Source: an uncultured Clostridia bacterium
GTDB lineage: Bacteria; Bacillota; Clostridia; Oscillospirales; CAG-272
Direction of reading: 5' to 3'
DNA: 44,632 nucleotides
Assembly: GCA_944381085.1 (NCBI GenBank)
Contig: CALWJX010000020.1
Coordinates: 1 to 44,632 of the forward strand
The notes under the pieces are model-generated. The model saw nothing but the letters and a program-made list of their open reading frames with translations, made no database searches and was not told where the DNA came from. A program made the position numbers and the translations under genes. Of the stretch, positions 15,460-24,585 are shown piece by piece (the stretch's first letter is position 1; each line of letters starts with the position of its first letter).

Positions 15460-15623
15460 CACGGGAAGAAGCGGTAGAGGCATATTCAAAAAAATTCGGC
15501 GGTTTCCCATGTTTTCTGTTTCCATCGGTGTGCCCGGACGATGAGTACGTTATATCCGCCGTTGAAGAAGCCTTAAAGACAGGAAAAGAGATAGAGCCGG
15601 AGAAGGATGACGTTGATTACTGA
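15456..15623 (+). CDS. Small protein coupled to the MuF gene
   Basis: A 55-aa protein, MTREEAVEAYSKKFGGFPCF at its start and a strongly acidic end. Its ATG overlaps the MuF stop (ATGA) and has AAAGGAGG upstream, so it is translationally coupled. The position is that of an immunity gene for the MuF toxin domain. However, similar short proteins seem to occur next to head genes in other clostridial phages irrespective of toxin type, so immunity is only a possibility. This gene is too short for common ORF cut-offs. Confidence 0.7.
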   Translation: MTREEAVEAYSKKFGGFPCFLFPSVCPDDEYVISAVEEALKTGKEIEPEKDDVDY

Positions 15624-15645
15624 CGGATGAAAAAGGCGGGTATTT

Positions 15646-16194
15646 ATGAGCAATGAGGTAACGATAAAGGACAATACGGACGAGGTCTTGCGGGAGCTTG
15701 ACAAGGCGATGGAGCGCGCTCTTCTGGCGTGCGGTATGGAGGCGGAGAGGGCGGCGAAATTAAACCTCAGAAAAAGCAAAGCGGTCGATACAGGGCTTTT
15801 GCGCAACAGCATAACCTACGCGCTTGCCGGGCAGGAAGCCCACATAAAAACATACAAGGCAGACAAGCTGCCGCGCTGGGAAAGAAAAAAGAGAAGGAAA
15901 AAAGGCGAACCGGAAAAAGAAAAGCAAAGCGGCGAATATATCGGCGTGGCTCCGGGTGAGGTCGGCGAAAAAGCCGTATACGTCGGGACTAATGTGGAAT
16001 ACGCACCGTATGTTGAGTTCGGGACGGGTATGTACGTCCCGGGCGGCAGTAAGCCGTGGCATTACAAGGACGCCGGGGGAAACTGGCATTACACGAAGGG
16101 CATGAGGGCAAGACCGTATCTCAAGCCCGCCGTGACGGAGAACGCCGACAAATTCAGAAAGATAATAGAGTCTGAGCTGAAAAAAGACATCTGA
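15646..16194 (+). CDS. HK97 gp10-like phage protein
   Basis: A 182-aa protein of the HK97 gp10 / head-tail joining family: AAKLNLRKSKAVDTGLLRNS near the N-terminus, YVGTNVEYAPYVEFGTGMY in the middle, ARPYLKPAV near the end. A basic insert (ERKKRRKKGEPEKEK) interrupts the central region. ATG 15646 follows GGCGGG. It normally acts in head completion or tail attachment. Its last eight codons and following 28 bases are duplicated at 9388-9440. Confidence 0.9.
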   Translation: MSNEVTIKDNTDEVLRELDKAMERALLACGMEAERAAKLNLRKSKAVDTGLLRNSITYALAGQEAHIKTYKADKLPRWERKKRRKKGEPEKEKQSGEYIGVAPGEVGEKAVYVGTNVEYAPYVEFGTGMYVPGGSKPWHYKDAGGNWHYTKGMRARPYLKPAVTENADKFRKIIESELKKDI

Positions 16195-16223
16195 CGCCCG
16201 CGGCAAGGAAAAAATAAAAGCGG

Positions 16224-16249
16224 AAAGCACGGCAAGACCCGTGCTTTTT
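16224..16249 (+). terminator. Terminator after the gp10-like gene
   Basis: AAAGCACGG / CCGTGCTTT with a 6-nt loop followed by TTTTG. It ends the portal-MuF-gp10 transcript. Confidence 0.8.
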
Positions 16250-16382
16250 GTATATATAAAACAAAATTTCACAAGCGCGGATATATGCCGCGTTTTTTTA
16301 TCGGTTTCAACGCTTTTAGCGATGAAATATACACAAATCTCAGGGCAGCACCCGTAACAGCGAAAGAGACAGGAGGATTCAG

Positions 16383-16766
16383 ATGGATTTTGAAGAGATA
16401 ATCAGAAGGTACGCGACCGACGGAGGCGACATTCCGGCGGGGCAGACAGGCGCGCTTATCGAGGCGCTTAAAACCGCCGTCGGCAACGGCTTTGTGGACA
16501 AAGCAAGGTACAAGGCGAAGCTTGACGAGCTTGAGGACTACAAACAAAAGGCTCTCGCGGCGCAGGACGGCGCGTCCTCGGCGGAAAAATGGAAGACCAA
16601 ATACGACGCGCTCAAGGACGATTTTGAGGCTTTTAAGACCGAGCAGACAAAGAAAGAGACCCGCGCGGCAAAGGAAAAGGCATACCGGGAGCTTTTGAGG
16701 CAGGCGGGCGTAAGTGAAAAACGGCTTGACGCCGTAATGAGGGTTGACAGCGCTAAGCGCTATTAG
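16383..16766 (+). pseudogene. Phage scaffolding protein, cut off at the C-terminus
   Basis: A 127-aa coiled-coil protein of the GP20-type scaffold family: a lysine/glutamate-rich helix (LDELEDYKQKALAAQD, then KWKTKYDALKDDF) followed by RELLRQAGVSEKRLDAVMRV. Family members continue for another 40-60 residues after this RLDAV(L/M)RV segment; here the frame ends in DSAKRY, stop. Sequence after about 16745 is unrelated and belongs to the ICE, so this gene is the likely insertion target. ATG 16383 has AGGAGG upstream. Confidence 0.75.
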
Positions 16767-16769
16767 TTG

Positions 16770-16967
16770 CAGCAGAATCAGCAGCAATCAGCAGGAGATC
16801 GCTGTCAGGAAAACCCTTTATTTTCAAGGCTTTAGAGGCTAAATCAGCAGAATCAGCAGTTTTTTCTTATAAAAATGAAAAATGTATGATTAGAGAGAAT
16901 TAAGTATATAAAATCTCTCAAAACACACTTTTAGAAATTATATAAGGATTTTCTGCTGTTCTGCTGA
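16770..16967. repeat. Cluster of CAGCAG motifs near the ICE left end
   Basis: Direct copies of (T)CAGCAGAA/CAGCAG occur at 16770-16794 and 16841-16859, and an inverted pair (CTGCTGTTCTGCTG) at 16952-16965. The outer two clusters form an imperfect inverted repeat about 110 bases apart. They may bind the element's recombinase, initiator or relaxosome. Between them is AT-rich sequence with a small AGAGA/TCTCT dyad. Confidence 0.6.
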
Positions 16968-16971
16968 CAAG

Positions 16972-16998
16972 AAAAAAGCCCGCCGATTAAAGCAGGCT
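16972..16998 (-). terminator. Minus-strand terminator near the ICE left end
   Basis: AGCCTGC / GCGGGCT stem (one G-T pair) followed by TTTTT on the minus strand. No gene over 60 codons reads into it, so a short RNA from the right (17000-17280) is possible. The 17000-17327 stretch otherwise has no supported gene. Confidence 0.55.
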
Positions 16999-17327
16999 CG
17001 TAAGACGGGACGCCAGCACGAATCCGTAAGGCAGAACGATGAACTCTGCTTTAGGTGTTCGACCAGCGATTAAATTGGTGCGAGTGTTCTTACAGGACTT
17101 GCCCGCAAATGCAGTAAAATCAAGGGTTTCCGATAGTCAATATACAGTATTAACTACAAAATTAAATATTTTTCATCTCTCAAAATGCTTTGATTATAAA
17201 AGAATCAGGGCATTTTTTGTTTTACCGCACCGGTTTCATTGCTCCCTATTTATGCGTATTGTAACATAAAATCCTTAGATGGTCAACAAACCGGAGAATT
17301 AGATTTTATGAGAAAGGATTTTCATAA

Positions 17328-17516
17328 ATGAAACAAAAAAACAATAAGCAACTATGCCCGACTTGTAAGACCGGACAAGATACATATTTGCTTGACAACC
17401 GGAACCCGTTTTGTCCGTACCTGCATTGTCATAACGGGAAAACTTGTACTATGTATAGGCCAATCAAACAACCGAATAAGAAGAACAAAAAGCGTCGGAT
17501 TTTCAAAAAATCCTGA
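17328..17516 (+). CDS. Small cysteine-rich protein of the ICE
   Basis: A 62-aa protein with CPTCKTG, then CPYLHCHNGKTC, a zinc-knuckle pattern, and a very basic tail (KQPNKKNKKRRIFKK). ATG 17328 has AAAGGA nine bases upstream. The last codons form the upstream arm of the terminator. It precedes the replication gene. A nucleic-acid-binding role is plausible but not shown. Confidence 0.65.
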   Translation: MKQKNNKQLCPTCKTGQDTYLLDNRNPFCPYLHCHNGKTCTMYRPIKQPNKKNKKRRIFKKS

Positions 17517-17525
17517 CGCTTTTTT
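17487..17525 (+). terminator. Terminator of the small Cys-rich gene
   Basis: AGCGTCGGATTTT, loop, AAAATCC-T-GACGCT, TTTTT: a 13-bp stem with one bulge, overlapping the end of the coding sequence. Confidence 0.85.
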
Positions 17526-17549
17526 CATTTCACAGAAAGGGGGATTTTT

Positions 17550-18437
17550 ATGGCGGTTTTCAGAATCAACAAAACCCGCGACTATACCGTAATGAGCAAC
17601 CACCATTTACGGAATACTTCGCTGTCCTTAAAGGCAAAAGGGCTCTTGTCCCTTATGCTGTCTCTGCCGGATAATTGGGACTATACCACAAAAGGGCTGG
17701 CGTCAATCTGCAAGGACGGCATAGACAGCATATGCAGCGCGGTTAAGGAATTGGAGCAGCACGGATATATTGTCCGTGAGCGTGTGCGCAATGATAAAGG
17801 GCAGCTTACCACGATTGAATATACCATTTTGGAGCAGCCGGAAACGGCTTTACCTGAACAGGAAAAACCTAAACGGGAAAATCCAGTCTTGGATAACCCT
17901 GTCTTGGGAAAACCTGAACAGGGTTGTCCTGAACAGGAAAACCCCGCACAATTAAATACTAATATATCAAATAAAAAATTATCAAATACGAATACATCAA
18001 CTACTTATCCTATCAAATCTTATCAAAAAGAGGAACCGGCAGTAAAAAAGCGCGGCAAAGATAAGATGGGATATGATGAGATGAACGCATACAGAGAGAT
18101 TATCAAAGAGAACATCGAGTACGATATTTTATCTGTCAAGCTGAAACCGGAAATCTCCATGCTTGATGAGATTGTTGACCTCTTGACTGAAACGGTATGC
18201 ACGAAAAAGGACAGCTTGATAATTGCCGGGGACGTTTGCCCGGCAGCGGTTGTAAAATCAAAACTGCTGAAGCTGGACGCCGGGCATATCGAGTATGTTA
18301 TCGACTGTATGAAATCCAACACCACGGAGGTACGCAATATTAAAAAATATCTGCTTGCGGCGCTGTTCAACGCCCCTTCGACAATGGACAGCTACTATAC
18401 CGCGCGAGTGAACCATGATTTATACGGCCATGAATAA
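17550..18437 (+). CDS. Replication initiator-like helix-turn-helix protein (DUF6017)
   Basis: A 295-aa protein. The N-terminal third is a RepA_N-style winged helix (VMSNHHLRNTSLSLKAKGLL, LPDNWDYTTKGLASICKDG, LEQHGYIVRERVRNDKGQ). The middle is low-complexity with repeated PEQ/ENP, and the C-terminal domain (YDEMNAYREIIKENIEYD to the end) matches DUF6017 of clostridial ICEs and plasmids. AAAGGGGG precedes the ATG. It probably starts autonomous replication of the excised ICE circle. Standard opening gene of this element type. Confidence 0.85.
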   Translation: MAVFRINKTRDYTVMSNHHLRNTSLSLKAKGLLSLMLSLPDNWDYTTKGLASICKDGIDSICSAVKELEQHGYIVRERVRNDKGQLTTIEYTILEQPETALPEQEKPKRENPVLDNPVLGKPEQGCPEQENPAQLNTNISNKKLSNTNTSTTYPIKSYQKEEPAVKKRGKDKMGYDEMNAYREIIKENIEYDILSVKLKPEISMLDEIVDLLTETVCTKKDSLIIAGDVCPAAVVKSKLLKLDAGHIEYVIDCMKSNTTEVRNIKKYLLAALFNAPSTMDSYYTARVNHDLYGHE

Positions 18438-18458
18438 ATCCATATACAGACAGTACAG

Positions 18459-18480
18459 GCCGCCTTAACGGGCGGCATTT
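18459..18480 (+). terminator. Weak terminator after the initiator gene
   Basis: GCCGCC, loop TTAACG, GGCGGC, then ATTTG. The stem is strong but the T-run is poor, so read-through into the surface protein gene is likely. Confidence 0.4.
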
Positions 18481-18534
18481 GATTAAAAAAGCGCTTTTTG
18501 AAAAAATGAATTTTACAAGGAGGAACACGAAAAG

Positions 18535-21500
18535 ATGAAAACCAGAAATAAGACAAAATCTGTTTTGTCGGCGCTGCTTGCGGCGGTTTTACTGCTCGGC
18601 AGCGTACCGCAGATAGCTTTCGCGGCACAGTCAAACGAATATATTGATCCGGCGGATAACTGGCTCAAAGCGAACGGACGTACCAACGAATTGGACGCGA
18701 ACGCCACGACCACCTATGAAACCGGATATTGTACCGTATGCGAACGGGACACGCTGGGAATTACCTACCGCGTGCCGGAATACACAAAATCCGGTGAAAC
18801 GGCCTTAAACCGCGGCGTCAAATATTCCGACGGCACTTTAATTGACGGCGAGGGTACGGGCAACTTGGACGATGGGACGCCCGGAGTGGACGCATTTTTC
18901 ACGGGGTATCACTGGACCAAAAGCGTGTGCCAGACTTGCGGCACCATGAACAGCATTGAGGGACCGGATATTTACAACTTCAACAAGAATGTCTATTCCC
19001 TTTATTCCTGTGACAACAACTTTTTTGTAGATTTCGACAATACGACTTATGAGCCGTACAATGACACCTACCATACCACAACGTTGAAAAAGGGTAAGTA
19101 TTGCCAGTTCTGCAAAGGGACGCAGGCAAGGGCAAACGAAAGTCAGGAGCGTCATAACTTTGTCGAAACGGTGGATGCACAAATTGGCAATAACCGCTTT
19201 TACGTTGCGGAAAATTGCGAGGATTGTGACTACGAAACCAGCGAATATGTGACGGCAAAAAGTGTGGTTGCCAGCTATTACGGCACAGCGGACGGCAAGG
19301 CGCACACCGTCACCGTATCAGATTTATCGGACAACGGCGTACATACCAGTATTCGCTATGGAAAATCGGCGGGAAACTGTAACCAGACTTCCGCACCGAA
19401 CTACACCGAGGCAGGGTACTATCCCGTGTATTATGAGATTGACTACGAGTATGACGGCGAAAATATGATAGAAAACGGCGTTAGCTATGTTTGGCTGCTG
19501 GAAGAAAATAATACAGGCAATGACAGCGGAAATGACGGCAGCACTAATACACCGCATGTCCACGATTACCGCTACGTCGAAACCGTCCCGCCGTCTTGTA
19601 CCGATTTAGGGTTCGAGCGGTGGCAGTGCGACGGCTGCGGCAGGTTGGAAAAGAGAAACTACACCCCGGCAGCCGGACATGACTATGAGGATGCAACAAT
19701 CCGTGAGGCGACCTGTAAACAGGGCGGGCTTGTTTTAACAATGTGCAAAAAGTGCGGCGATTTTCACGAAACTACTACACCGACAGGCGAACATAAATAC
19801 AACACGAAAAAACACAACCCCACTTGTCGGGAATTCGGCTATACCGAACATACCTGTTCCGTTTGCAGCGATAATTTTATCACCGATATAACGTCGCTGA
19901 TTGCACATGCCTACGAGCGTATTACCAAAGCGCCGGCTTGCACAGAACAGGGCTATACCACTTCAACCTGTACCATGTGCGGCGCAAGTTTCGTTTCCGA
20001 TTATACCGAGCCGACAGGCCATAGCTGGGACGAGGGAACCGAGGTAACAAGCCCCACTTGCACCGGGGAAGGCGTGATTGAGTATCATTGCCAAAATCAA
20101 GGCTGCAACGAAAAGATGATTAAAGCGGAATCTGCAACAGGCCACACACCGGGCGCGACGGCAACCTGTACTCAGCCGCAGGTTTGTACCGTATGTGAAA
20201 CAGTGCTCGCACTTCCAACGGGACATCACTATGAAACAGAAGTTGTTGCCCCCATTTGTACGGCGATGGGTTACACCATATATACCTGTGCAGCTTGTAA
20301 CGATAGCTACACAGCGGATTACACGGACAAGGCAGAACATGATTACAATGCTGTTGTGACAAGCCCAACGTGTACCGAACATGGCTATACAACTTACACC
20401 TGTAATGTTTGCGGGGATGAATATATTTCAGATTATACCGAAAAACTCCAGCATGATTACAACGCGGTTGTAACACTGCCGACATGTACGGAAATGGGCT
20501 ATACCACTTATACTTGTACGGTGTGCGGTGACAACTATATCAGTGACTACACCGATATGACGGAACACAATTACAGCCAACAGGTAATACCCCCAACTTG
20601 CACCGATCAGGGTTACACGATTTACACCTGCCCGGACTGCGGCAAGGAATACATCGGCGATTTGACCGAGTGCCAGCAGCACCACTATATTGAAACAGTC
20701 ACGCCGCCTACTTGCACAGAGATGGGCTACACAACCTATGTTTGTGAAACCTGCGGCGACACCTATAAGGATAACTATACAGACAAGCTTCCGCATGACT
20801 ATGAAACGGTTGTCATCGAGCCGACATGTACTGAACATGGCTATACAGTATATACCTGTAAAGCCTGCGGCGACAGCTACACCAGCGACTATACCGAGGC
20901 GGTAGGACACAAGCCGTCTGAATGGATTGTTGATGTTCCAGCAACCATTGAGCAGGCCGGACAAAAACATACCGAGTGTACCGTTTGCGGTGAAATTTTA
21001 CAGACAGTAGAAATCCCCCAACTTGTTGATACCGACCATTCGGACGAAGACGGCAATGCGGAAGTCGGCGACTATTCCATTATCCTGACTGATGAAAACG
21101 GAAAGCCGGTCTTTGACAGCGAAATCACCATTGACAAGGACGACAATGTGACAATCAAGCTGTCGGAGGGACGGCTGCTTGACTATGCCGACAGAACAAC
21201 TATCACGGTATTTTATACCGAAACGCAGGAACCAAAAGAGGGCTTGCAGATTTTTATTTATGATATAAACAACAACGCCGCCACCGGTGCGACGGACGCA
21301 AACGGCCAGTTAATTGTACCGAACAATCAATCGTCCACGGGCGACGACAACGGCACAATCGGCACAGACGACGGTGAACAAAAAAAGACCTATGTTGTAA
21401 CCGTGACCGATAAAACAAATGTTGTGATTCCCAACTGCGATATTTTTATTGGTGAGAGCAATAACCTTGTTGTTGATTTGCCGGAAGGTGTGAAACCGAC

Positions 21501-24027
21501 AAGCGAATACCCGGTGATTATCACCGTAACAGACCAGAACGGCAGCGCGCAAACAGGTGTAACCGTCATTGCATTAGGCGACGCGGACTATGTGGAAAAA
21601 GGCGTGACCGATATTTATGGCAAAGTAACGCTGCCTATCACAAACGAGGGCTATACCGATGAAAACGGCAAAGTCAATGTAAGCGGTATCAATGTGATTG
21701 TGAATGACGAATTAGGCTTTATCCAAAATGCGTATGTGCTCTACAATGAGGACGGCAGCATTGCGGTAACATTACCGGAAGATAAGGCAATCAGCCACGC
21801 AAACAGAATTACCGTAACGGTCTTAGATTCCGTTGGAAATCCGATTGCTGAAAAAGCGGTAACGGTAACGGATATTGCCGGGGCGTCCTATACAGGAATG
21901 ACAGATGAAACCGGAAAAATGGTCGTACCGCCTTTATCCGAGGACTACACCGACAGCGAGGGCAAAGGCGTTGTCAACGGTTACAATGTTCTGGTAACAG
22001 ACGAAACAAAGCCGGTTGAAAACGCTTTTATCACGATGGCAGATGGAAAACTGAATGTAAAATTACCGGAAACATCAGTCATTGCGATTGAAAACCGTAT
22101 TACCGTAACAATAACGGACGGCGAAAATGCACCCGTCAAGGATATGTCTGTTACGGTGGTTGACAACACTGAAAAATCCGAAACGGATTTGACGGACGAA
22201 AACGGGAAAGCTACCGTGCCGCCGACAAACATTGATTATACCGATGTCAACGGCTACGCAGAAGTTGACGAGTATATTGTGACGGTAGTCAATGAAACCG
22301 GGGCAATCGAAAAAGCGTTTGTAACACAACATGCCGAAGTGAAAAACGAGGATGGAACCGCTCAGACAGCCGAAAATATTTCCGTGGAGCTTCCCGAAAA
22401 TATCAAGGTGGACGATTTTGCCAACCGCATTACCGTAACGGTTTTGCACAAAGCGGATAACACCCCTGTTTCCGGTATGCCGATTACCATAACTGAGGCG
22501 GCAGCGCAAACCGAACAGCCGGAGGAAAATCCCGATGTAACCGAACCGGAAGAAAGCCCCGCGCCGACAGCGGAGCCGGAGGCAACCGAAACGCCGGAAA
22601 GCACAGCAGAACCGGAACAGCCCGAAGAAACACCGGAACCGGCAGAGCCGGAGCCGCCGAAATCGGCAAACGGTATCACAGATAAAAACGGCAAAGTGAC
22701 CGTGCCGCCGCTTGATGAGGACATGACAGACGATAACGGCGACGGGGACATTACAGAGATTAAACCCGGTGAGGACACGGACGGGGACGGCAAACCGGAC
22801 AGCGAGGATAAAGAAACCAGCTATACGGTTGATGTATCAGATACCAAAGGCAGTATTCCCGGTGCTTTAGTAAAAATTAAGGACGGAAAAATTACCGTTA
22901 CCCTGCCCGACACGCACACACTCACAACCTCCAACCAGACAACCGTAATGGTTAAGGACAAAGACGGCAATCCAGTCAAAGGCGTATCTGTTACAATCAA
23001 GGATAAGAGTACCGAAAAGAGCGGCATAACCAATTCCAGCGGTCAGGTGACATTGCCCGTCAAGTCCACAGGCGGAGGAGGCGGCGGCTCGATCTCCGGC
23101 GGCGGAGGTGGCGGCGGTTTTGTCAGCAGTATCAATTCCGTCAATGTCAAGGTAACAGATAAGGACGGCAAAACTGTTTCCGTTTCAAAATCCACGGGTA
23201 CGGATAAAGTAACCCTTACCCTGCCTACGGGCAAGACATTAGAGGATGGGAATTGGTACACCGTAACAGTCACCGACCGGAACGGCAAGGTGAAAGCAGA
23301 TTACACCGTCATTTTGAAAGACAGGGAAAACAACGAAGTGACAGGCGAAACCGACAAAGACGGTGTTGTTATACTTCCGACAACAGAGCATAAAGCGTAT
23401 ATTGTCGGCTATGAGGACGGCACATTCCAGCCGGACGGCGATATGACACGCGCCGAGGCCGCGGCTATCTTTGCCAGAATGATAAGTGAGGAAAAAGGCG
23501 AAAAAATCAGCGGGAACCATTCCTTTACGGATGTTTCCGAAAACGCTTGGTATGCCGATTATATAGGCTATCTTGCAAAGTATGATATTATCAAGGGCTA
23601 TGAGGACGGTACTTTCAAACCGGACGCACCTGTTACCCGTGCCGAGTTTACGGCTATGACTGTACGGTACTATGACTTGTTCCATGATGTGAAATATCCG
23701 GCTAACACAACAAAATATCCCGATGTCAGCGGCAGCTATTGGGCGGTCAAAGACATTTCCTATGCCACAAATGCAAAATGGCTCAACGGCTATGCCGACG
23801 GCAGTTTCAAGCCGGATACCAACATCACCCGCGCCGAGGTTGTGACGGTTGTAAACCGCATGACCGGACGGACGGCGGATAAAGAGTATATCAATGATAA
23901 CCTGTCTGTGCTGAACAAGTTTACCGACCTGAAAAACAACGCGCATTGGGCGTATTATGACATCATGGAGGCAGCGAATACGCATAAGGCGGTTAGCAAT
24001 TCCGAAAATGAAATTTGGGTGAAGTAG
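18535..24027 (+). CDS. Giant SLH-anchored surface protein with Cys-rich repeats
   Basis: A 1830-aa exported protein. Residues 1-30 are a signal peptide (cleavage near AFA/AQS). Residues about 31-340 are a Cys-containing domain I do not recognise. About 343-832 hold 13 tandem units of about 38 residues with the pattern H-(D/N)Y...PTCTExGYTTYTCxxCGDxY...DYT. About 840-1320 are several beta-type repeats ending in ITVTVxD...VTVxDxxG, like carboxypeptidase-regulatory or Ig-like folds. An acidic proline-rich linker (about 1326-1379), another beta part, glycine runs (about 1513-1530) and three SLH motifs (from about 1621, GYEDGTFQPDGDMTRAEA) follow. SLH motifs bind pyruvylated wall polymer. Placed as the usual ICE surface gene; adhesion or mating-pair contact is inferred. 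The last SLH unit is shortened. Confidence 0.88.
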   Translation: MKTRNKTKSVLSALLAAVLLLGSVPQIAFAAQSNEYIDPADNWLKANGRTNELDANATTTYETGYCTVCERDTLGITYRVPEYTKSGETALNRGVKYSDGTLIDGEGTGNLDDGTPGVDAFFTGYHWTKSVCQTCGTMNSIEGPDIYNFNKNVYSLYSCDNNFFVDFDNTTYEPYNDTYHTTTLKKGKYCQFCKGTQARANESQERHNFVETVDAQIGNNRFYVAENCEDCDYETSEYVTAKSVVASYYGTADGKAHTVTVSDLSDNGVHTSIRYGKSAGNCNQTSAPNYTEAGYYPVYYEIDYEYDGENMIENGVSYVWLLEENNTGNDSGNDGSTNTPHVHDYRYVETVPPSCTDLGFERWQCDGCGRLEKRNYTPAAGHDYEDATIREATCKQGGLVLTMCKKCGDFHETTTPTGEHKYNTKKHNPTCREFGYTEHTCSVCSDNFITDITSLIAHAYERITKAPACTEQGYTTSTCTMCGASFVSDYTEPTGHSWDEGTEVTSPTCTGEGVIEYHCQNQGCNEKMIKAESATGHTPGATATCTQPQVCTVCETVLALPTGHHYETEVVAPICTAMGYTIYTCAACNDSYTADYTDKAEHDYNAVVTSPTCTEHGYTTYTCNVCGDEYISDYTEKLQHDYNAVVTLPTCTEMGYTTYTCTVCGDNYISDYTDMTEHNYSQQVIPPTCTDQGYTIYTCPDCGKEYIGDLTECQQHHYIETVTPPTCTEMGYTTYVCETCGDTYKDNYTDKLPHDYETVVIEPTCTEHGYTVYTCKACGDSYTSDYTEAVGHKPSEWIVDVPATIEQAGQKHTECTVCGEILQTVEIPQLVDTDHSDEDGNAEVGDYSIILTDENGKPVFDSEITIDKDDNVTIKLSEGRLLDYADRTTITVFYTETQEPKEGLQIFIYDINNNAATGATDANGQLIVPNNQSSTGDDNGTIGTDDGEQKKTYVVTVTDKTNVVIPNCDIFIGESNNLVVDLPEGVKPTSEYPVIITVTDQNGSAQTGVTVIALGDADYVEKGVTDIYGKVTLPITNEGYTDENGKVNVSGINVIVNDELGFIQNAYVLYNEDGSIAVTLPEDKAISHANRITVTVLDSVGNPIAEKAVTVTDIAGASYTGMTDETGKMVVPPLSEDYTDSEGKGVVNGYNVLVTDETKPVENAFITMADGKLNVKLPETSVIAIENRITVTITDGENAPVKDMSVTVVDNTEKSETDLTDENGKATVPPTNIDYTDVNGYAEVDEYIVTVVNETGAIEKAFVTQHAEVKNEDGTAQTAENISVELPENIKVDDFANRITVTVLHKADNTPVSGMPITITEAAAQTEQPEENPDVTEPEESPAPTAEPEATETPESTAEPEQPEETPEPAEPEPPKSANGITDKNGKVTVPPLDEDMTDDNGDGDITEIKPGEDTDGDGKPDSEDKETSYTVDVSDTKGSIPGALVKIKDGKITVTLPDTHTLTTSNQTTVMVKDKDGNPVKGVSVTIKDKSTEKSGITNSSGQVTLPVKSTGGGGGGSISGGGGGGGFVSSINSVNVKVTDKDGKTVSVSKSTGTDKVTLTLPTGKTLEDGNWYTVTVTDRNGKVKADYTVILKDRENNEVTGETDKDGVVILPTTEHKAYIVGYEDGTFQPDGDMTRAEAAAIFARMISEEKGEKISGNHSFTDVSENAWYADYIGYLAKYDIIKGYEDGTFKPDAPVTRAEFTAMTVRYYDLFHDVKYPANTTKYPDVSGSYWAVKDISYATNAKWLNGYADGSFKPDTNITRAEVVTVVNRMTGRTADKEYINDNLSVLNKFTDLKNNAHWAYYDIMEAANTHKAVSNSENEIWVK

Positions 24028-24108
24028 CTCAATAAAAATTGTAAATATGCAATGGGGCGGTGGAAAAGGTACGCCGTCCCTCTTTGCACCTGAAAGGGGG
24101 ATTGCCTA

Positions 24109-24585
24109 TTGCAGGAAGAAGTAACGCAAAAAACGATTGCATTGGTTGTTTCCACAACAAAAATGACAAGCCGCGTGCTGGCGCAGGCTATGCAGTTGTA
24201 TTTGCAAAGCCGCAATAATAAATCGCATGAGATACCAAAAGGCAAACAGAGCTTGGCGGATTTGGAAAAGCAGAACGCGGCGCTTTCTAATATTGAAATA
24301 ACAAACAAAAATATTGGCTCTTTTAACCGGACAGCAAAGAAATATGAGATAGACTTTGCTTTGAAGAAAGACCGGACCAAAGAACCGCCCCTCTACTATG
24401 TGTTTTTCAAAGGGCGGGACGAGGAACGCATTTCCATGGCGTTTAACGAGTATTCGCAGAAAATCTTAAAACGCAAAGAAAAAAAGTCTGTCCGGGAAGA
24501 ACTGAAACAGGAAAAAGCGGCTGAAAAAGCACAGAACCGCCAGCGTGAAAAAATAAAGGTACAGGACAGGGGGATTGCACTATGA
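24109..24585 (+). CDS. pcfB: PcfB-family mobilisation protein
   Basis: A 158-aa protein of the PcfB / DUF3801 family, the relaxosome accessory protein that works with the coupling protein and relaxase. Visible features are the N-terminal helix SRVLAQAMQLYLQSRNN, FNRTAKKYEIDFALKKD in the middle and a long basic coiled coil at the end. The start is TTG at 24109, eight bases after GAAAGGGGG. Its end overlaps the virD4 start by four bases. Confidence 0.9.
   Translation: MQEEVTQKTIALVVSTTKMTSRVLAQAMQLYLQSRNNKSHEIPKGKQSLADLEKQNAALSNIEITNKNIGSFNRTAKKYEIDFALKKDRTKEPPLYYVFFKGRDEERISMAFNEYSQKILKRKEKKSVREELKQEKAAEKAQNRQREKIKVQDRGIAL

Noticed and set aside
17000..17160. Minus-strand frame of about 45 codons reading FTAFAGKSCKNTR...
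   Set aside because: No ATG, GTG or TTG start in frame and no ribosome site.
18838..23985. Many minus-strand frames under the SLH gene
   Set aside because: They follow the repeat structure of the surface gene and lack starts with ribosome sites.
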